DNA of 64,000 nt from Aneurinibacillus terranovensis DSM 18919 (GCF_000430625.1 NZ_AUMJ01000019.1:1-64000); one strand, 5' to 3'. Shown: positions 20,793 to 29,994, counted from the first letter of the stretch. Notes: generated from the letters alone by a model not told the origin. Program-made: numbers and translations.

Positions 20793-22187
20793 ATGACTGT
20801 GCAGTATAAATTTCCCGATGGTTTTTGGTGGGGGAGTGCGGTTTCTGCTACGCAAATAGAAGGCGCTTCCAGAGAAGGTGGAAAGGGATTAAATATATGG
20901 GATTACTGGTATGAGAAAGAGCCCGATCGGTTCTTTAATGGAGTCGGCCCCGACACGACCTCTGATTTTTACCACCGCTACAAAGAAGATATTCAATTGA
21001 TGAAAGAAATCGGTCATAATACATTTCGCTTCTCTATATCATGGTCGCGGTTAATTCCGGATGGAATCGGTGAAATCAACAAGCAAGCCATACAGTTTTA
21101 TAATGATGTGATAGATGAAATGCTTGCCAATCATATCAAACCATTTGTAAATTTGTACCATTTTGATATGCCGCTTGAAATGCAAAAGCTGGGTGGTTGG
21201 GAAAGCAGAGAAGTGGTAGAGGCGTACGCCCGTTATGCGAAAACTTGCTTTACATTGTTTGGCGATAGGGTGAAAAAATGGTTTACACATAACGAACCTA
21301 TCGTCCCTGTCGAAGGCGGATATTTATATGACTTCCACTATCCGAATATCGTAGATTTTAAAAAAGCCGTTCAGGTCGCTTACCATACAATCATCGCTCA
21401 TGCGAAAGCCATTAAAGAGTTTAGATCGGTTCAGATTCCCAATGGAAAAATAGGAATTATATTGAATTTAACTCCTTCTTATCCAAGAAGCAGTCATCCG
21501 GCAGACATTAAAGCGGCTGAAATTGCTGATTTATTTTTCAACAGAAGTTTTCTGGATCCGGCAGTCAAAGGAAAATATCCTGAAGAATTGATCGCTCTAT
21601 TAAAAGAGTATGATCAGATGCCAGAGGTTGAAGAGGGAGACCGGGAACTGCTGCAAAGCAATACAGTGGATATACTCGGGGTGAACTATTATCAGCCTAG
21701 AAGGGTTAAAGCGAAGTCACATCTTCCTAATCCGGAATCGCCGTTTATGCCGGAGTGGTTTTTCGATAACTATGAAATGCCGGGTAGAAAAATGAATCCT
21801 TACCGAGGATGGGAGATTTACGAAAAAGGAATCTATGATATCATGGTTAATATAAAAGAAAATTATGATAATATCGAATCTTTTATTTCCGAAAATGGCA
21901 TGGGTGTTGAAGGCGAAGAAAGATTTATTCAGGACGACATGATAAACGACGACTACCGCATTCAGTTTGTAAAAGAGCATCTTAAATGGCTGCATAAAGC
22001 AATCGAAGAGGGAGCAAATGTTAAAGGATATCACATGTGGACGTTTATGGATAACTGGTCCTGGTCAAATGCGTATAAGAACAGATATGGATTTATTTCA
22101 ATAGATTTACAGACGCAAAAAAGAACGCCCAAGAAAAGTGCCTACTGGATCAAAGAAACGTCCCAAAATAATGGCTTTACAGAATAG
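20793..22187 (+). CDS. GH1 6-phospho-beta-glucosidase
   Basis: Cytosolic enzyme that splits phosphorylated beta-glucosides brought in by the PTS. The 464-residue GH1 protein shows the acid/base glutamate in THNEP near 166 and the nucleophile in ISENGMG near 366, plus the N-terminal WGSAVSATQIEGA. A good AAGGAGA site precedes ATG 20793. Gene context (EIIB-EIIC-EIIA directly before) makes a 6-phospho substrate much more likely than a free glucoside. BglA/LicH-like role. Confidence 0.92.
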   Translation: MTVQYKFPDGFWWGSAVSATQIEGASREGGKGLNIWDYWYEKEPDRFFNGVGPDTTSDFYHRYKEDIQLMKEIGHNTFRFSISWSRLIPDGIGEINKQAIQFYNDVIDEMLANHIKPFVNLYHFDMPLEMQKLGGWESREVVEAYARYAKTCFTLFGDRVKKWFTHNEPIVPVEGGYLYDFHYPNIVDFKKAVQVAYHTIIAHAKAIKEFRSVQIPNGKIGIILNLTPSYPRSSHPADIKAAEIADLFFNRSFLDPAVKGKYPEELIALLKEYDQMPEVEEGDRELLQSNTVDILGVNYYQPRRVKAKSHLPNPESPFMPEWFFDNYEMPGRKMNPYRGWEIYEKGIYDIMVNIKENYDNIESFISENGMGVEGEERFIQDDMINDDYRIQFVKEHLKWLHKAIEEGANVKGYHMWTFMDNWSWSNAYKNRYGFISIDLQTQKRTPKKSAYWIKETSQNNGFTE

Positions 22188-22269
22188 GAGAAGTAAAAAG
22201 AGTGAGGATGAAACCGGGCCTGACAGAGATGCAGGATCAGATCCGGTTTTCCAAAGGAGAATGGCTGTT

Positions 22270-23181
22270 ATGATTGATCGAAATCATGGAACTCTATTGT
22301 CAATCGGGGTTGATCTGGGAGGTACAAACGTTCGGATAGCGCTTATTGATGGAAATGGAACGATTATTCGGGAGATACATGCGAAAACGGAGGCGAATCA
22401 GGGACCGGATTACGTCATTGCCCACATCATTGAAATGATTAAACAGGTAAAATCCGAACATACCATTAGGGGAATCGGAATTGGAGCACCGGGGCCGCTT
22501 GATCCTTTTAAAGGGGTTATCCTTGATCCCCCAAATCTTTCTGGGTGGAACCATGTACCGCTAACGTCTTTAATTGAAAGGGAATTTGCTGTCCCTGTTG
22601 TTTTGAATAATGATGCCAACGCGGCTGCGCTCGCTGAGGCTATTTCCGGTGCGGGTATTGGGTATAAAAGTGTTCTTTATATCACGGTAAGTACCGGAAT
22701 CGGGGCTGGCATTGTGGTTGATGGCAAGTTAGTTATGGGGGAACAGGGGAACGCGGGCGAAATAGGCAATATGATTATTCTACCCGGCGGACCGAAACAA
22801 TCGAATCTGAACGCAGGAGCTTTAGAAGCGGTGGCATCAGGGACAGCCATTGCCCGGGAAGGCAGCAAACGACTCGGAACTGAAGTGGATGCAGCCGGCG
22901 TTTTTCAAATGGCGAAGAATGGACATAAGGAAGCAGAAAAAATCATTGACGAAGCGATGACCTATCTTGCAATGGGAATCGCAAACCTTATCCATGTGTT
23001 GAATCCGTCGCTGGTCGTACTGGGCGGAGGTGTGATGAAATCTAAAGAATTCATCCTGCCTATTATCAGAGAGAAAACCACGGAATATCTTTATCCAAGC
23101 TTACAGCCGTTTCTAAAGATTGAACCCGCCAAATTAGGAACGAAAGCGGGGGTCATTGGTGCCGGACTTTTACCTGAATAA
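22270..23181 (+). CDS. ROK-family sugar kinase lacking the zinc motif
   Basis: Sugar kinase of the ROK family; probably a glucokinase or beta-glucoside kinase given the operon. The ATP site is GVDLGGTNVRIALID near residue 10 and the sugar-binding Asp is in NNDANAAALAEA near 115. The usual CxCGxxGC zinc cluster is absent: the region after GEIGNMIILPGGP reads KQSNLNAGALEAVASG with no cysteine. Start chosen at ATG 22270, 9 nt from AGGAGA; ATG 22261 is adjacent to the site. Last gene of the operon, 82 nt after the GH1 stop. Confidence 0.85.
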   Translation: MIDRNHGTLLSIGVDLGGTNVRIALIDGNGTIIREIHAKTEANQGPDYVIAHIIEMIKQVKSEHTIRGIGIGAPGPLDPFKGVILDPPNLSGWNHVPLTSLIEREFAVPVVLNNDANAAALAEAISGAGIGYKSVLYITVSTGIGAGIVVDGKLVMGEQGNAGEIGNMIILPGGPKQSNLNAGALEAVASGTAIAREGSKRLGTEVDAAGVFQMAKNGHKEAEKIIDEAMTYLAMGIANLIHVLNPSLVVLGGGVMKSKEFILPIIREKTTEYLYPSLQPFLKIEPAKLGTKAGVIGAGLLPE

Positions 23182-23206
23182 AAGTCCGCTTTTCTTTCGT
23201 GAGGAG

Positions 23207-23250
23207 GGGCTGTTCCATAAGTAGTTTTTCAACTGGAGGGCAGCCCCACG
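23207..23250. repeat. IS-end-like hairpin, copy 1
   Basis: GGGGCTGTTCCATAAGTAG folds back on CTGGAGGGCAGCCCC. The reverse complement of 28694-28748 starts with the very similar GAGGCTGTCCCATAAGT. The motif resembles terminal repeats of IS1182-type elements (recognised from memory), so these may be solo IS ends. Confidence 0.5.
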
Positions 23251-23278
23251 TTCATTAATCTTTGGTCCATTTATTAAA

Positions 23279-23320
23279 AAGAGCAGTCGGGTAGCGGGTC
23301 ATCCTCGCCTGACTGCTCTT
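23279..23320 (+). terminator. Hairpin, possible terminator of the beta-glucoside operon
   Basis: Perfect 10-bp stem AAGAGCAGTC/GACTGCTCTT followed by AGATTTTG. The T run is weak, so termination efficiency is uncertain. Confidence 0.5.
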
Positions 23321-23591
23321 AGATTTTGATCTACTGCAGCCTTCTTCAGCAGATTATGAGCTAGCGAAAACGTAACGGATGCTCCGCTGATTTTTTCGGA
23401 TAACGGCAGGGTGATTTCAGGAGGAAACTTTCGTGGCTTATCATTGGAGTGCTCAAAAAATCATAGTGGAGGAAAAGTTGGGATTATAGTAATGTATGAT
23501 TGTTAAGTAAACCTGCTTGATTTGGAAGGTGGGCGCTTTTATTTGTACGTAATACGTAAATAACCAGGTGGATGATTAGTCAGGTGATGAT

Positions 23592-25510
23592 ATGAATGAG
23601 CGTCAAAGAAAATTAGTAGCAGTGTTAGCAGCAGAATCGCGCCATTATTCGATTGAAGAAGTAAGAAAAGAATTACGTTGTTCGGAGAAAACGATCCGCA
23701 ACGATTTGAAATTTTTAGATGAGTGGTTGAAAGTACATTCACCTCAAGTGACGATTATACGCAAGCCAAGTCTGGGGGTTTGGCTTGAGGGAGAAGAAAT
23801 AAAAAAACAGCAGCTTCTGGAAATGATTAAAACCAACAAACAAAAAAGCAGGGAAGGGGGACGAAAATATGAACTGCTCAAACTTCTTCTGGAAGGTGCG
23901 GAGACTTATACCATTCAGGAGCTTGCGGATGAACTTTATACCAATAAAGTTCTCATTCGTGATGATTTGGTAAAGGTTGAAAAGTGGCTTGAACTGTTCG
24001 GATTACGGTTGGTTCGAAAACAAAATCTGGGTGTCAAAATTGAAGGGGAAGAAGAAAATTGGCGAACGGCCCTGCTTAGTATGACTCGGCATTTTTCTCA
24101 AGGGCAGGATAACAGCAGATGGTTTGAACCCTTTGAACAAGCTCTTGTCAAAGAGGTGATAAACCGTCTGGAAACAGAATGGCCTTTCTCTTTTACAGAC
24201 GAATCCAGGAAAAATTTAGTCTTTCATATTCTAATTTCGATAAAGCGGATGAAGCAGGGAAAAAAGATTCAAATGAAACCGGAAGAGATTCAAAGATTAT
24301 TGAAAAAAAAGAAAGCGTTTTTATTGAGACGGCTATCAAGGAACTTGAGCGTTCATTTTCTGTCGTTTTCCCCCGGTCAGAAATTGCCTACCTGATTCAC
24401 CATTTATTGGGAGCGAAGCTTCGGTTGCCTGATGAACATGGGAAAGAACATGGGTTCCTTCTTTCCCATGTGGATCCTGCTGCTTTACAATTTTCCGGCA
24501 AGTTAATTTCATATCTATCTGACATAATGGGAGAGTCATTGGAAAAAGATGAAGAATTGTTTGTGAATCTATCCGTACACCTTCATTCTTCTCTGTATCG
24601 GTTAAGGAATGGTCTCACTTTGTTTAATCCTATGACAGAAGAGATTAAACGAATGTACAGGTACACATTCGAAATGATTCTTTCCATACTTCCTTTGTTG
24701 GAAGAAGAAACAGGAATAGCGATTCCCGAAGAGGAAATTGCCTACATTGTCCTGCACTTTCAGTCGGCTCTTGAAAGGAAAAAAGCGCTTTCCCATGCTA
24801 AAAAAGCGATTATAGTCTGCACCATGGGGATCGGCATGTCTCAACTTTTGCAGGCGAAAGTCCAGCGTAAATTTGACTCGATTGAAGTGATTGATGTTGT
24901 CTCTGAGGCTGAGAGCCACAAAATGATTCGGGAAAGAAAACCGGATTTTGTAATTAGTACGGTGCCCATTGAAAAAATTGAATGCCCTTCTATTGTGATA
25001 AATCCTCTTTTATCCGAAAGTGAAGAAAAGAAATTGGAGGACTTTGTTGCCGAATTACAAAACCCCTATAAGAAAAACACGTTTCCTTTCCTAAAGGAAT
25101 GTTTGGATAAAGAATTATTTTTTCTTAACTGGGATGGAGAAAACGTCGAGGATTTACTAGCAGTTATGGCGGATAAACTGGTTCAAAAAGGAATCGTCGC
25201 TCCGGGATATATAGAAAGCGTTAAACAAAGGGAAAAAATATCTTCTACGTATATTGGCTCAGGAATCGCCATTCCCCATGGAAATCCTGAATGGGTGTAT
25301 TCCACCGGAATCGCCTGCGCCCGGTTGAAAACGCCGGTTCAATGGGGGGAGGGAATGGTTTGGCTTCTATTCATGTTGGCGTTAAAGAAAGAGGAAAAAG
25401 AGAGGAATAAGTACCTCTTTCAAGAGATGAATCAGTTGATGGACCAGGACAATTTTCTGGAAGAAGTAAAGAAAAAAACAACAATAGAAGATATCTATGA
25501 AATGTTTTAA
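23592..25510 (+). pseudogene. manR: ManR/MtlR-type PTS regulator split by a -1 frameshift
   Basis: A BglG/ManR-type activator in two overlapping frames. The first frame (23592-24395) carries the N-terminal helix-turn-helix and first PRD. The second (open to 25510) carries PRD2, an EIIB-like domain with VCTMGIGMSQ and an EIIA-Fru-like domain with AIPHG. Homology passes from one frame to the other at the A8 run 24303-24310; the in-frame heptamer A AAA AAG at 24305-24311 is a classic -1 slippery site. The joined product would be about 640 residues, normal for the family. It may be a real frameshift mutation, recoding, or a homopolymer sequencing error. The mannose PTS genes follow. Confidence 0.85.
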
Positions 25511-25534
25511 CGCCCTGCAACAGGGCGTTTTTCT
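25511..25534 (+). terminator. Rho-independent terminator after the regulator
   Basis: GCCCTG CAA CAGGGC followed by GTTTTTC. Short, strong stem directly after the stop. Confidence 0.85.
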
Positions 25535-25545
25535 TTATATTAATT

Positions 25546-25573
25546 TTTTTTTACCGGAAGATACGGTAAAAAA
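25546..25573 (+). promoter_or_regulatory. Inverted repeat, candidate ManR operator
   Basis: TTTTTTACCG and CGGTAAAAAA flank seven bases. It lies about 80 bases before the EIIBC gene, where the activator of this operon would bind. Function is inferred from position only. Confidence 0.5.
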
Positions 25574-25615
25574 TTTACACTTATTTCGATTTTTTTAGCG
25601 CGATAATATAGATAT

Positions 25616-25629
25616 AGAAAACGTTTTCA
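25616..25629 (+). promoter_or_regulatory. Candidate CcpA cre site
   Basis: AGAAAACGTTTTCA is palindromic and matches the cre consensus except at the first base. Position between promoter region and EIIBC start suggests catabolite repression of the mannose operon. Confidence 0.65.
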
Positions 25630-25651
25630 AATTTATAAGGGGTGAAAATCA

Positions 25652-27046
25652 ATGAAACTATTAGGGATTACGGCCTGTCCAAACGGAATTGCTCATACGT
25701 ATATGGCTGCAGAAAAATTGCAGAAGACAGCAGAAAAAATGGGCGTTGAAATGAAGGTTGAAACACAAGGTTCTATTGGGGTTGAAAATGAATTGACCGA
25801 TGAAGAAATAGCTGCTGCGGACGGGGTTATCATTGCGGCCGATAAAGCGGTGGATAAAAGCCGCTTTAAAGGCAAAAAACTAATTGAGGTTGCTGTATCC
25901 GACGCGATAAAAAAACCGGATGAGCTGATTGCCCGCTTTCAACAGGGTGATGCGCCTGTATACGGTGAGAAGTTAAGAAGCATTGAAGAAGTCAAGCAGG
26001 AAAGAAAATCGAAACAAAATCCGGTTTACCGCCACTTGATGAACGGCGTATCCTACATGATTCCGTTTGTGGTCATTGGTGGGATTTTAATTGCCTTATC
26101 CCTTGCTATCGGAGGTCATCCAACGCTGCAGGGCTTGAAAATTGACCCTTCATCGATTTGGAACACGATTTCTAATGTCGGGGCATCCGCTTTCGGCTTT
26201 ATGGTTCCGATACTGGCAGGCTTCATCGCGATGAGTATCGCGGATCGTCCAGGCCTTGCTCCCGGTATGGTTGGCGGCTGGATTGCTACGCACGGCGAGT
26301 TTTATGGCAGTCAGGCGAACGCTGGATTCTTAGGCGGGATTATTGCCGGATTTATCGCAGGGTATGTTGCGAAGTGGATTAAATCGTGGAATGTTCCAAA
26401 AATGATTCAACCGATTATGCCAATCCTGATTATTCCGTTGCTTTCTTCTCTTGTAGTAGCTTTGGCATTTATCTTCATTATTGGCCATCCTGTGGCATCG
26501 ATATTTAGCGGATTAACAACATGGTTAGCTGGCATGCAGGGTACAAGTAAAGTTCTCCTTGCTCTTATCCTGGGTGGAATGATTGCATTTGATATGGGCG
26601 GACCTGTGAACAAAGTGGCATTTCTGTTTGGTTCTGCGATGATTGCTTCGGGTAATGTTTATATCATGGGGCCCATTGCTGTAGCGATTTGCGTTCCTCC
26701 TCTTGGAATGGGATTAGCTACCCTGCTTAATAAGAAAAAATATGAAAAAGAAGAACGGGAAGCTGGAAAAGCTGCTCTTGCTATGGGGCTTGTCGGAATT
26801 ACAGAAGGTGCGATTCCGTTCGCTGCTAAAGACCCGCTTCGCGTGATTCCATCGAATATGGTTGGTGCCATGGTCGGTGCTGTGATTGCCATGCTTAGTG
26901 GAGTAACAGACCATGTTCCACATGGCGGGCCTGTTGTAGCGGTTCTGAAAGCGGTAGACAATGTTCCTATGTTCTTTGTTGCTATTATTGCGGGTGTTCT
27001 TGTAACCGCGGTTATGGCTAATGCACTAAAGAAAGATATCGCGTAA
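25652..27046 (+). CDS. manP: PTS fructose/mannose-type EIIBC
   Basis: Membrane permease with its own EIIB domain. Residues 1-100 are the fructose-type EIIB with the phosphocysteine in TACPNGIAHTYMAAE (Cys9). Residues ~120-460 form the EIIC permease with about ten helices, including the conserved FDMGGPVNKVAF and GITEGAIPFA. B. subtilis ManP has an EIIA domain fused at its C-terminus; here EIIA is a separate gene 20 nt downstream. A good AAGGGG site precedes ATG 25652. Followed by EIIA and manA, so mannose is the likely substrate; fructose is possible. Confidence 0.88.
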   Translation: MKLLGITACPNGIAHTYMAAEKLQKTAEKMGVEMKVETQGSIGVENELTDEEIAAADGVIIAADKAVDKSRFKGKKLIEVAVSDAIKKPDELIARFQQGDAPVYGEKLRSIEEVKQERKSKQNPVYRHLMNGVSYMIPFVVIGGILIALSLAIGGHPTLQGLKIDPSSIWNTISNVGASAFGFMVPILAGFIAMSIADRPGLAPGMVGGWIATHGEFYGSQANAGFLGGIIAGFIAGYVAKWIKSWNVPKMIQPIMPILIIPLLSSLVVALAFIFIIGHPVASIFSGLTTWLAGMQGTSKVLLALILGGMIAFDMGGPVNKVAFLFGSAMIASGNVYIMGPIAVAICVPPLGMGLATLLNKKKYEKEEREAGKAALAMGLVGITEGAIPFAAKDPLRVIPSNMVGAMVGAVIAMLSGVTDHVPHGGPVVAVLKAVDNVPMFFVAIIAGVLVTAVMANALKKDIA

Positions 27047-27066
27047 CATAAGGAGGATAACATTTT

Positions 27067-27519
27067 ATGAAACTGACATCCCTCTTACACGAAAACCTGA
27101 TAAAATTAAAATTGGATGGAAGCACAAAACAAGAGATACTAAACGAACTGATTGGAATGCTCGATCAAAACGGCCTGCTCAACGATAAACAAGCGTTCAA
27201 AAAGGCTGTGGATGAAAGGGAAGCGCAGGGAAGTACAGGCGTCGGCTTTGGCATTGCCATCCCGCACGGAAAAACAGATGCGGTAAAAGAGACGGCGGTT
27301 GTTTTTGGCAAAAAGACTGCCGGAGTCGACTGGGATAGCCTGGATGGAGAGGACGCAACGCTTTTCTTCATGATTGCCGTTCCCGAAAAGAATGCGGGAG
27401 ATGAACACTTGAAAATTCTTCAACTTTTGTCTCGAAAACTAATTGATAATGAATTTAGAGAGTCTCTTTTACGGGCTCCGTCAAAAGATGATGTAATGAA
27501 ACTGTTAGATACGATTTAA
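27067..27519 (+). CDS. PTS fructose/mannose-type EIIA
   Basis: Phosphocarrier of the PTS_EIIA type 2 (fructose/mannitol) fold, 150 residues. The phosphohistidine is in GFGIAIPHGKTDAV near residue 65. AAGGAGG precedes the start. It supplies the EIIA function missing from the EIIBC gene before it. Confidence 0.92.
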   Translation: MKLTSLLHENLIKLKLDGSTKQEILNELIGMLDQNGLLNDKQAFKKAVDEREAQGSTGVGFGIAIPHGKTDAVKETAVVFGKKTAGVDWDSLDGEDATLFFMIAVPEKNAGDEHLKILQLLSRKLIDNEFRESLLRAPSKDDVMKLLDTI

Positions 27520-27521
27520 AC

Positions 27522-27543
27522 AAAAAGGGCGGGTGCCTTTTTT
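27522..27543 (+). terminator. Short terminator-like hairpin after EIIA
   Basis: AAAGGGC/GCCTTTT stem with a GGGT loop and a T6 run. It may cause partial termination before manA. Confidence 0.65.
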
Positions 27544-27552
27544 GCCGTTAAA

Positions 27553-27596
27553 GAAAGTATATGTTGCTTTACAGTGTTAAAGCAACATATACTTTC
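27553..27596. repeat. Perfect 19-bp inverted repeat between EIIA and manA
   Basis: 27553-27571 (GAAAGTATATGTTGCTTTA) and 27578-27596 are exact reverse complements around CAGTGT. No T run follows. It resembles an mRNA processing or stability hairpin and could set manA expression apart from the PTS genes. Confidence 0.8.
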
Positions 27597-27641
27597 CTCC
27601 ATGGGTCACCTGAGAATTTATAGGAGAGAAGGGTGCGGAAA

Positions 27642-28601
27642 ATGGAAAAAGAACCTTTGTTTTTACAACCTGTTTTTAAAGAAAAAATCTGGGGAGGTGA
27701 CGCGCTGCAAAAAAAATTTGGCTATCAGCTTCCATCCGCAAAAACAGGGGAATGCTGGGCGATTTCCGCCCATCCGCATGGGCAAAGCACCATAAAAAAC
27801 GGTGCGTATCAAGGAAAAACGTTAGGGGAACTCTGGGAGAAGCATCGGGAGGTATTTGGAAATGAATCAGGAGACAAGTTTCCGCTTCTTACAAAAATCT
27901 TGGATGCCAATGATGACTTATCCGTCCAGGTACACCCCAACGACGATTATGCTAAAAAACATGAAAACGGGGAATTGGGGAAAACGGAATGTTGGTATAT
28001 TATCGACTGTAAGGAAGATGCGGAATTAATTTTTGGCCACACCGCCCGGACGACAGATGAACTGCGACAGAAAATCGAACATGGTGAATGGGATAGCCTT
28101 CTTCGAACCGTCAATATAAAACCCGGGGATTTCTTCTATGTACCAAGCGGCACTATTCATGCGTTAAAAGAAGGGACACTTGTTTTAGAAACCCAGCAGA
28201 ACTCCGATACCACCTACCGGGTATATGACTACGCCAGGCGGGACGACCAGGGAAACCTGCGTGACCTTCATATTGAAAAATCCATTGCTGTTACCACGGT
28301 TCCGCACAAGGACGTAAAAACTGAAAAAAAGGTGGAGCAAAATGGGGGCTTGCGCGTGACTACGTTTGTCGAGGCTGACTATTTTGCCGTTTACAAGTGG
28401 GAAGTGGAAGGAAAAGCGACACTGGAGCAAAAACATAAATACCTTCTGGTCAGTGTGCTGGAGGGAGAAGGAAAAATCGAAAAAGATCGGAAACAGTTTG
28501 GTTTCCAAAAAGGTGACCATTTTATTCTTCCCTATGGATTTGGGGTATTCACTCTCGCAGGAAAAGCTAAAATGATTATTTCGCGGTCATCAGGGAATTA
28601 A
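27642..28601 (+). CDS. manA: Mannose-6-phosphate isomerase, type I
   Basis: Converts mannose-6-phosphate to fructose-6-phosphate, so PTS-imported mannose enters glycolysis. The 319-residue zinc cupin enzyme starts MEKEPLFLQPVFKEKIWGG, like Bacillus ManA. Metal ligands are visible in SVQVHPNDDYA (~98) and KTECWYI (~115), with a later GTIHALKEG (~173). ATG 27642 is 9 nt from GAAGGG; the GTG at 27633 would add three residues. The gene closes the mannose operon. Confidence 0.94.
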   Translation: MEKEPLFLQPVFKEKIWGGDALQKKFGYQLPSAKTGECWAISAHPHGQSTIKNGAYQGKTLGELWEKHREVFGNESGDKFPLLTKILDANDDLSVQVHPNDDYAKKHENGELGKTECWYIIDCKEDAELIFGHTARTTDELRQKIEHGEWDSLLRTVNIKPGDFFYVPSGTIHALKEGTLVLETQQNSDTTYRVYDYARRDDQGNLRDLHIEKSIAVTTVPHKDVKTEKKVEQNGGLRVTTFVEADYFAVYKWEVEGKATLEQKHKYLLVSVLEGEGKIEKDRKQFGFQKGDHFILPYGFGVFTLAGKAKMIISRSSGN

Positions 28602-28693
28602 ATGATTTTCACTAGACAAAAGGGATGATGATTAACTAAAAGGTCAGCTTAATGGAGGAGATACGGCCGACTTACTTTCACTTTTCGGTTAAA

Positions 28694-28748
28694 AAAAGGG
28701 GCTGCCCCTTAGTCATTTTCATGACTTATGGGACAGCCTCTTTTTTTG
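28694..28748. terminator. Long hairpin, terminator-like and IS-end-like (copy 2)
   Basis: A-rich AAAAAAAGGGGCTG pairs with CAGCCTCTTTTTTT, with TTAGTCAT/ATGACTTA inside, giving an approximately 22-bp stem. It can stop transcripts from both sides (manA and the minus-strand spore peptide gene). The minus-strand reading begins GAGGCTGTCCCATAAGT, close to 23207-23250. Confidence 0.75.
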
Positions 28749-28758
28749 GGGTGTAGAA

Positions 28759-28890
28759 TTAGATGTTTCCTCCGGTTGGGGGAGCTCCATAAAAACTACC
28801 GCAACCACATGCGATAACCGTTAACAAGATGAAGAGAACAAGAATGACCCCAACTTCATTTGCCCAGAAACCACCAGCAAATCCTGCCAT
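28759..28890 (-). CDS. yjcZ: YjcZ-family small sporulation protein
   Basis: A 43-residue peptide starting MAGFAGGFWANEVGVILVLF, with a single hydrophobic helix (VILVLFILLTVIACGCG) and a glycine-rich start. This is the YjcZ/YtzL-type pattern of small spore membrane peptides in Bacillales. AAAGGAGGG precedes the start on the minus strand. Too short to appear in ordinary ORF lists. Function in the spore is unknown. Confidence 0.88.
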   Translation of the reverse strand: MAGFAGGFWANEVGVILVLFILLTVIACGCGSFYGAPPTGGNI

Positions 28891-29079
28891 ACAAATCCCT
28901 CCTTTGTTTTGTACACTAGTAAGGTATGCAGAAGGAAGAGGGGTTGTATGAGCAAATGACTAATTATGGGGAGTAAAATTCCGTCTTCATTTTCTGTGAG
29001 GTTCAGATGGCTTGTTTGATTGGTATCAGTCCTATCCGTGTCCGATGCTGCATATATTTGCATCATGGGAGGTGGAGGA

Positions 29080-29817
29080 ATGAAGCGATTCGGAAAGAAA
29101 AAATCAAAAGCTCCGATTCCCGGCAAATACATGTTTATTTTATCCATTGTTGTATTTTTGGGTTTAACGCTGCAGACGTTCTATTATATTGAGCGAAATT
29201 TAGAGCCTGCCATCCGTGAAATTGCCCGTTTTCGTGTCGAGCAGTTGGCCACCCGTGCTATTAATGATGCTATTAACAAAAAAATCGTACAGGGAACGAA
29301 TTTTAAAGAATTGGTTGAATTTCAAAAAGACCAGAATGGCAAAATCCAGGCCGCTTTATTTAATTATAATGAGTATTCGCGAATAGTAGGAGAAACCACT
29401 GGAAGAGTTACGAACACATTAGAAGAATTGGAGCAGATGCCGCAAACCATTCCGCTTGGGCAGGCTCTCGGCAGTAATTTACTGGCTCAAACCGGTCCCA
29501 ATATTCCCATTACACTGGTACCGTATGGCAGCGTACAGGTCGATTTGAACACCAAGATGCAGGAGGCGGGGATTAACATGGTTCTCATCACGGTTGTAGT
29601 GGTCATACAGGCGAAAGTGAAAATTGTCATTCCATTTTCAACCGATCCGGCTGTTGTTAAATCCGAAATTCCAATTTCAAACGCTTTGATTGTCGGCAAT
29701 GTTCCACAATTTTATTATGATGGAAATGGGAAGGCAGTGGGAAGTGAAGTTCCTGGTGCTTCTGTCCCTAATATCGTACCCCCGATGCAAATCAATTCAA
29801 CAAAAATACAGAATTAA
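29080..29817 (+). CDS. yunB: Sporulation protein YunB
   Basis: Mother-cell (sigma-E class) sporulation protein of the YunB family, needed for normal spore formation in B. subtilis. The 245-residue product has one N-terminal helix (KYMFILSIVVFLGLTLQTFYY) and an extracellular domain with GTNFKELVEFQKDQNGKI and PLGQALGSNLLAQTGPNIPITLVPYGSV. ATG 29080 is preceded by GGTGGAGGA; an earlier in-frame start at 29020 is unlikely. In B. subtilis, yunB lies next to yunC/yunD; here those genes are 20 kb away. Confidence 0.9.
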   Translation: MKRFGKKKSKAPIPGKYMFILSIVVFLGLTLQTFYYIERNLEPAIREIARFRVEQLATRAINDAINKKIVQGTNFKELVEFQKDQNGKIQAALFNYNEYSRIVGETTGRVTNTLEELEQMPQTIPLGQALGSNLLAQTGPNIPITLVPYGSVQVDLNTKMQEAGINMVLITVVVVIQAKVKIVIPFSTDPAVVKSEIPISNALIVGNVPQFYYDGNGKAVGSEVPGASVPNIVPPMQINSTKIQN

Positions 29818-29876
29818 CGAACCTTATGGGGAAATGAAAGAAATGTCATCATGAAGATAAAAAGAATACAAATATG

Positions 29877-29916
29877 GCTTGCCGACGATGAGCAACAGAA
29901 TATACCGAAGGCAAGC
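29877..29916 (+). terminator. Possible terminator after yunB
   Basis: GCTTGCC (29877-29883) pairs with GGCAAGC (29910-29916), followed by TCTTTAATATTTTT. Long loop of 26 nt and modest T run. Confidence 0.5.
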
Positions 29917-29994
29917 TCTTTAATATTTTTCATTAAAATCGATAGTCATTCGATTTATCATACATCACCCTTTTACATTTTTTTCTAAAAAATT

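Larger units (their letters stand above)
23182..23591. other. Intergenic stretch with two hairpins and no gene
   Basis: About 410 bases. It holds the hairpins at 23207-23250 and 23279-23320 (listed separately); the rest, up to the regulator start, contains no supported reading frame. Its composition with repeated stems suggests remnants of mobile DNA. Confidence 0.55.
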
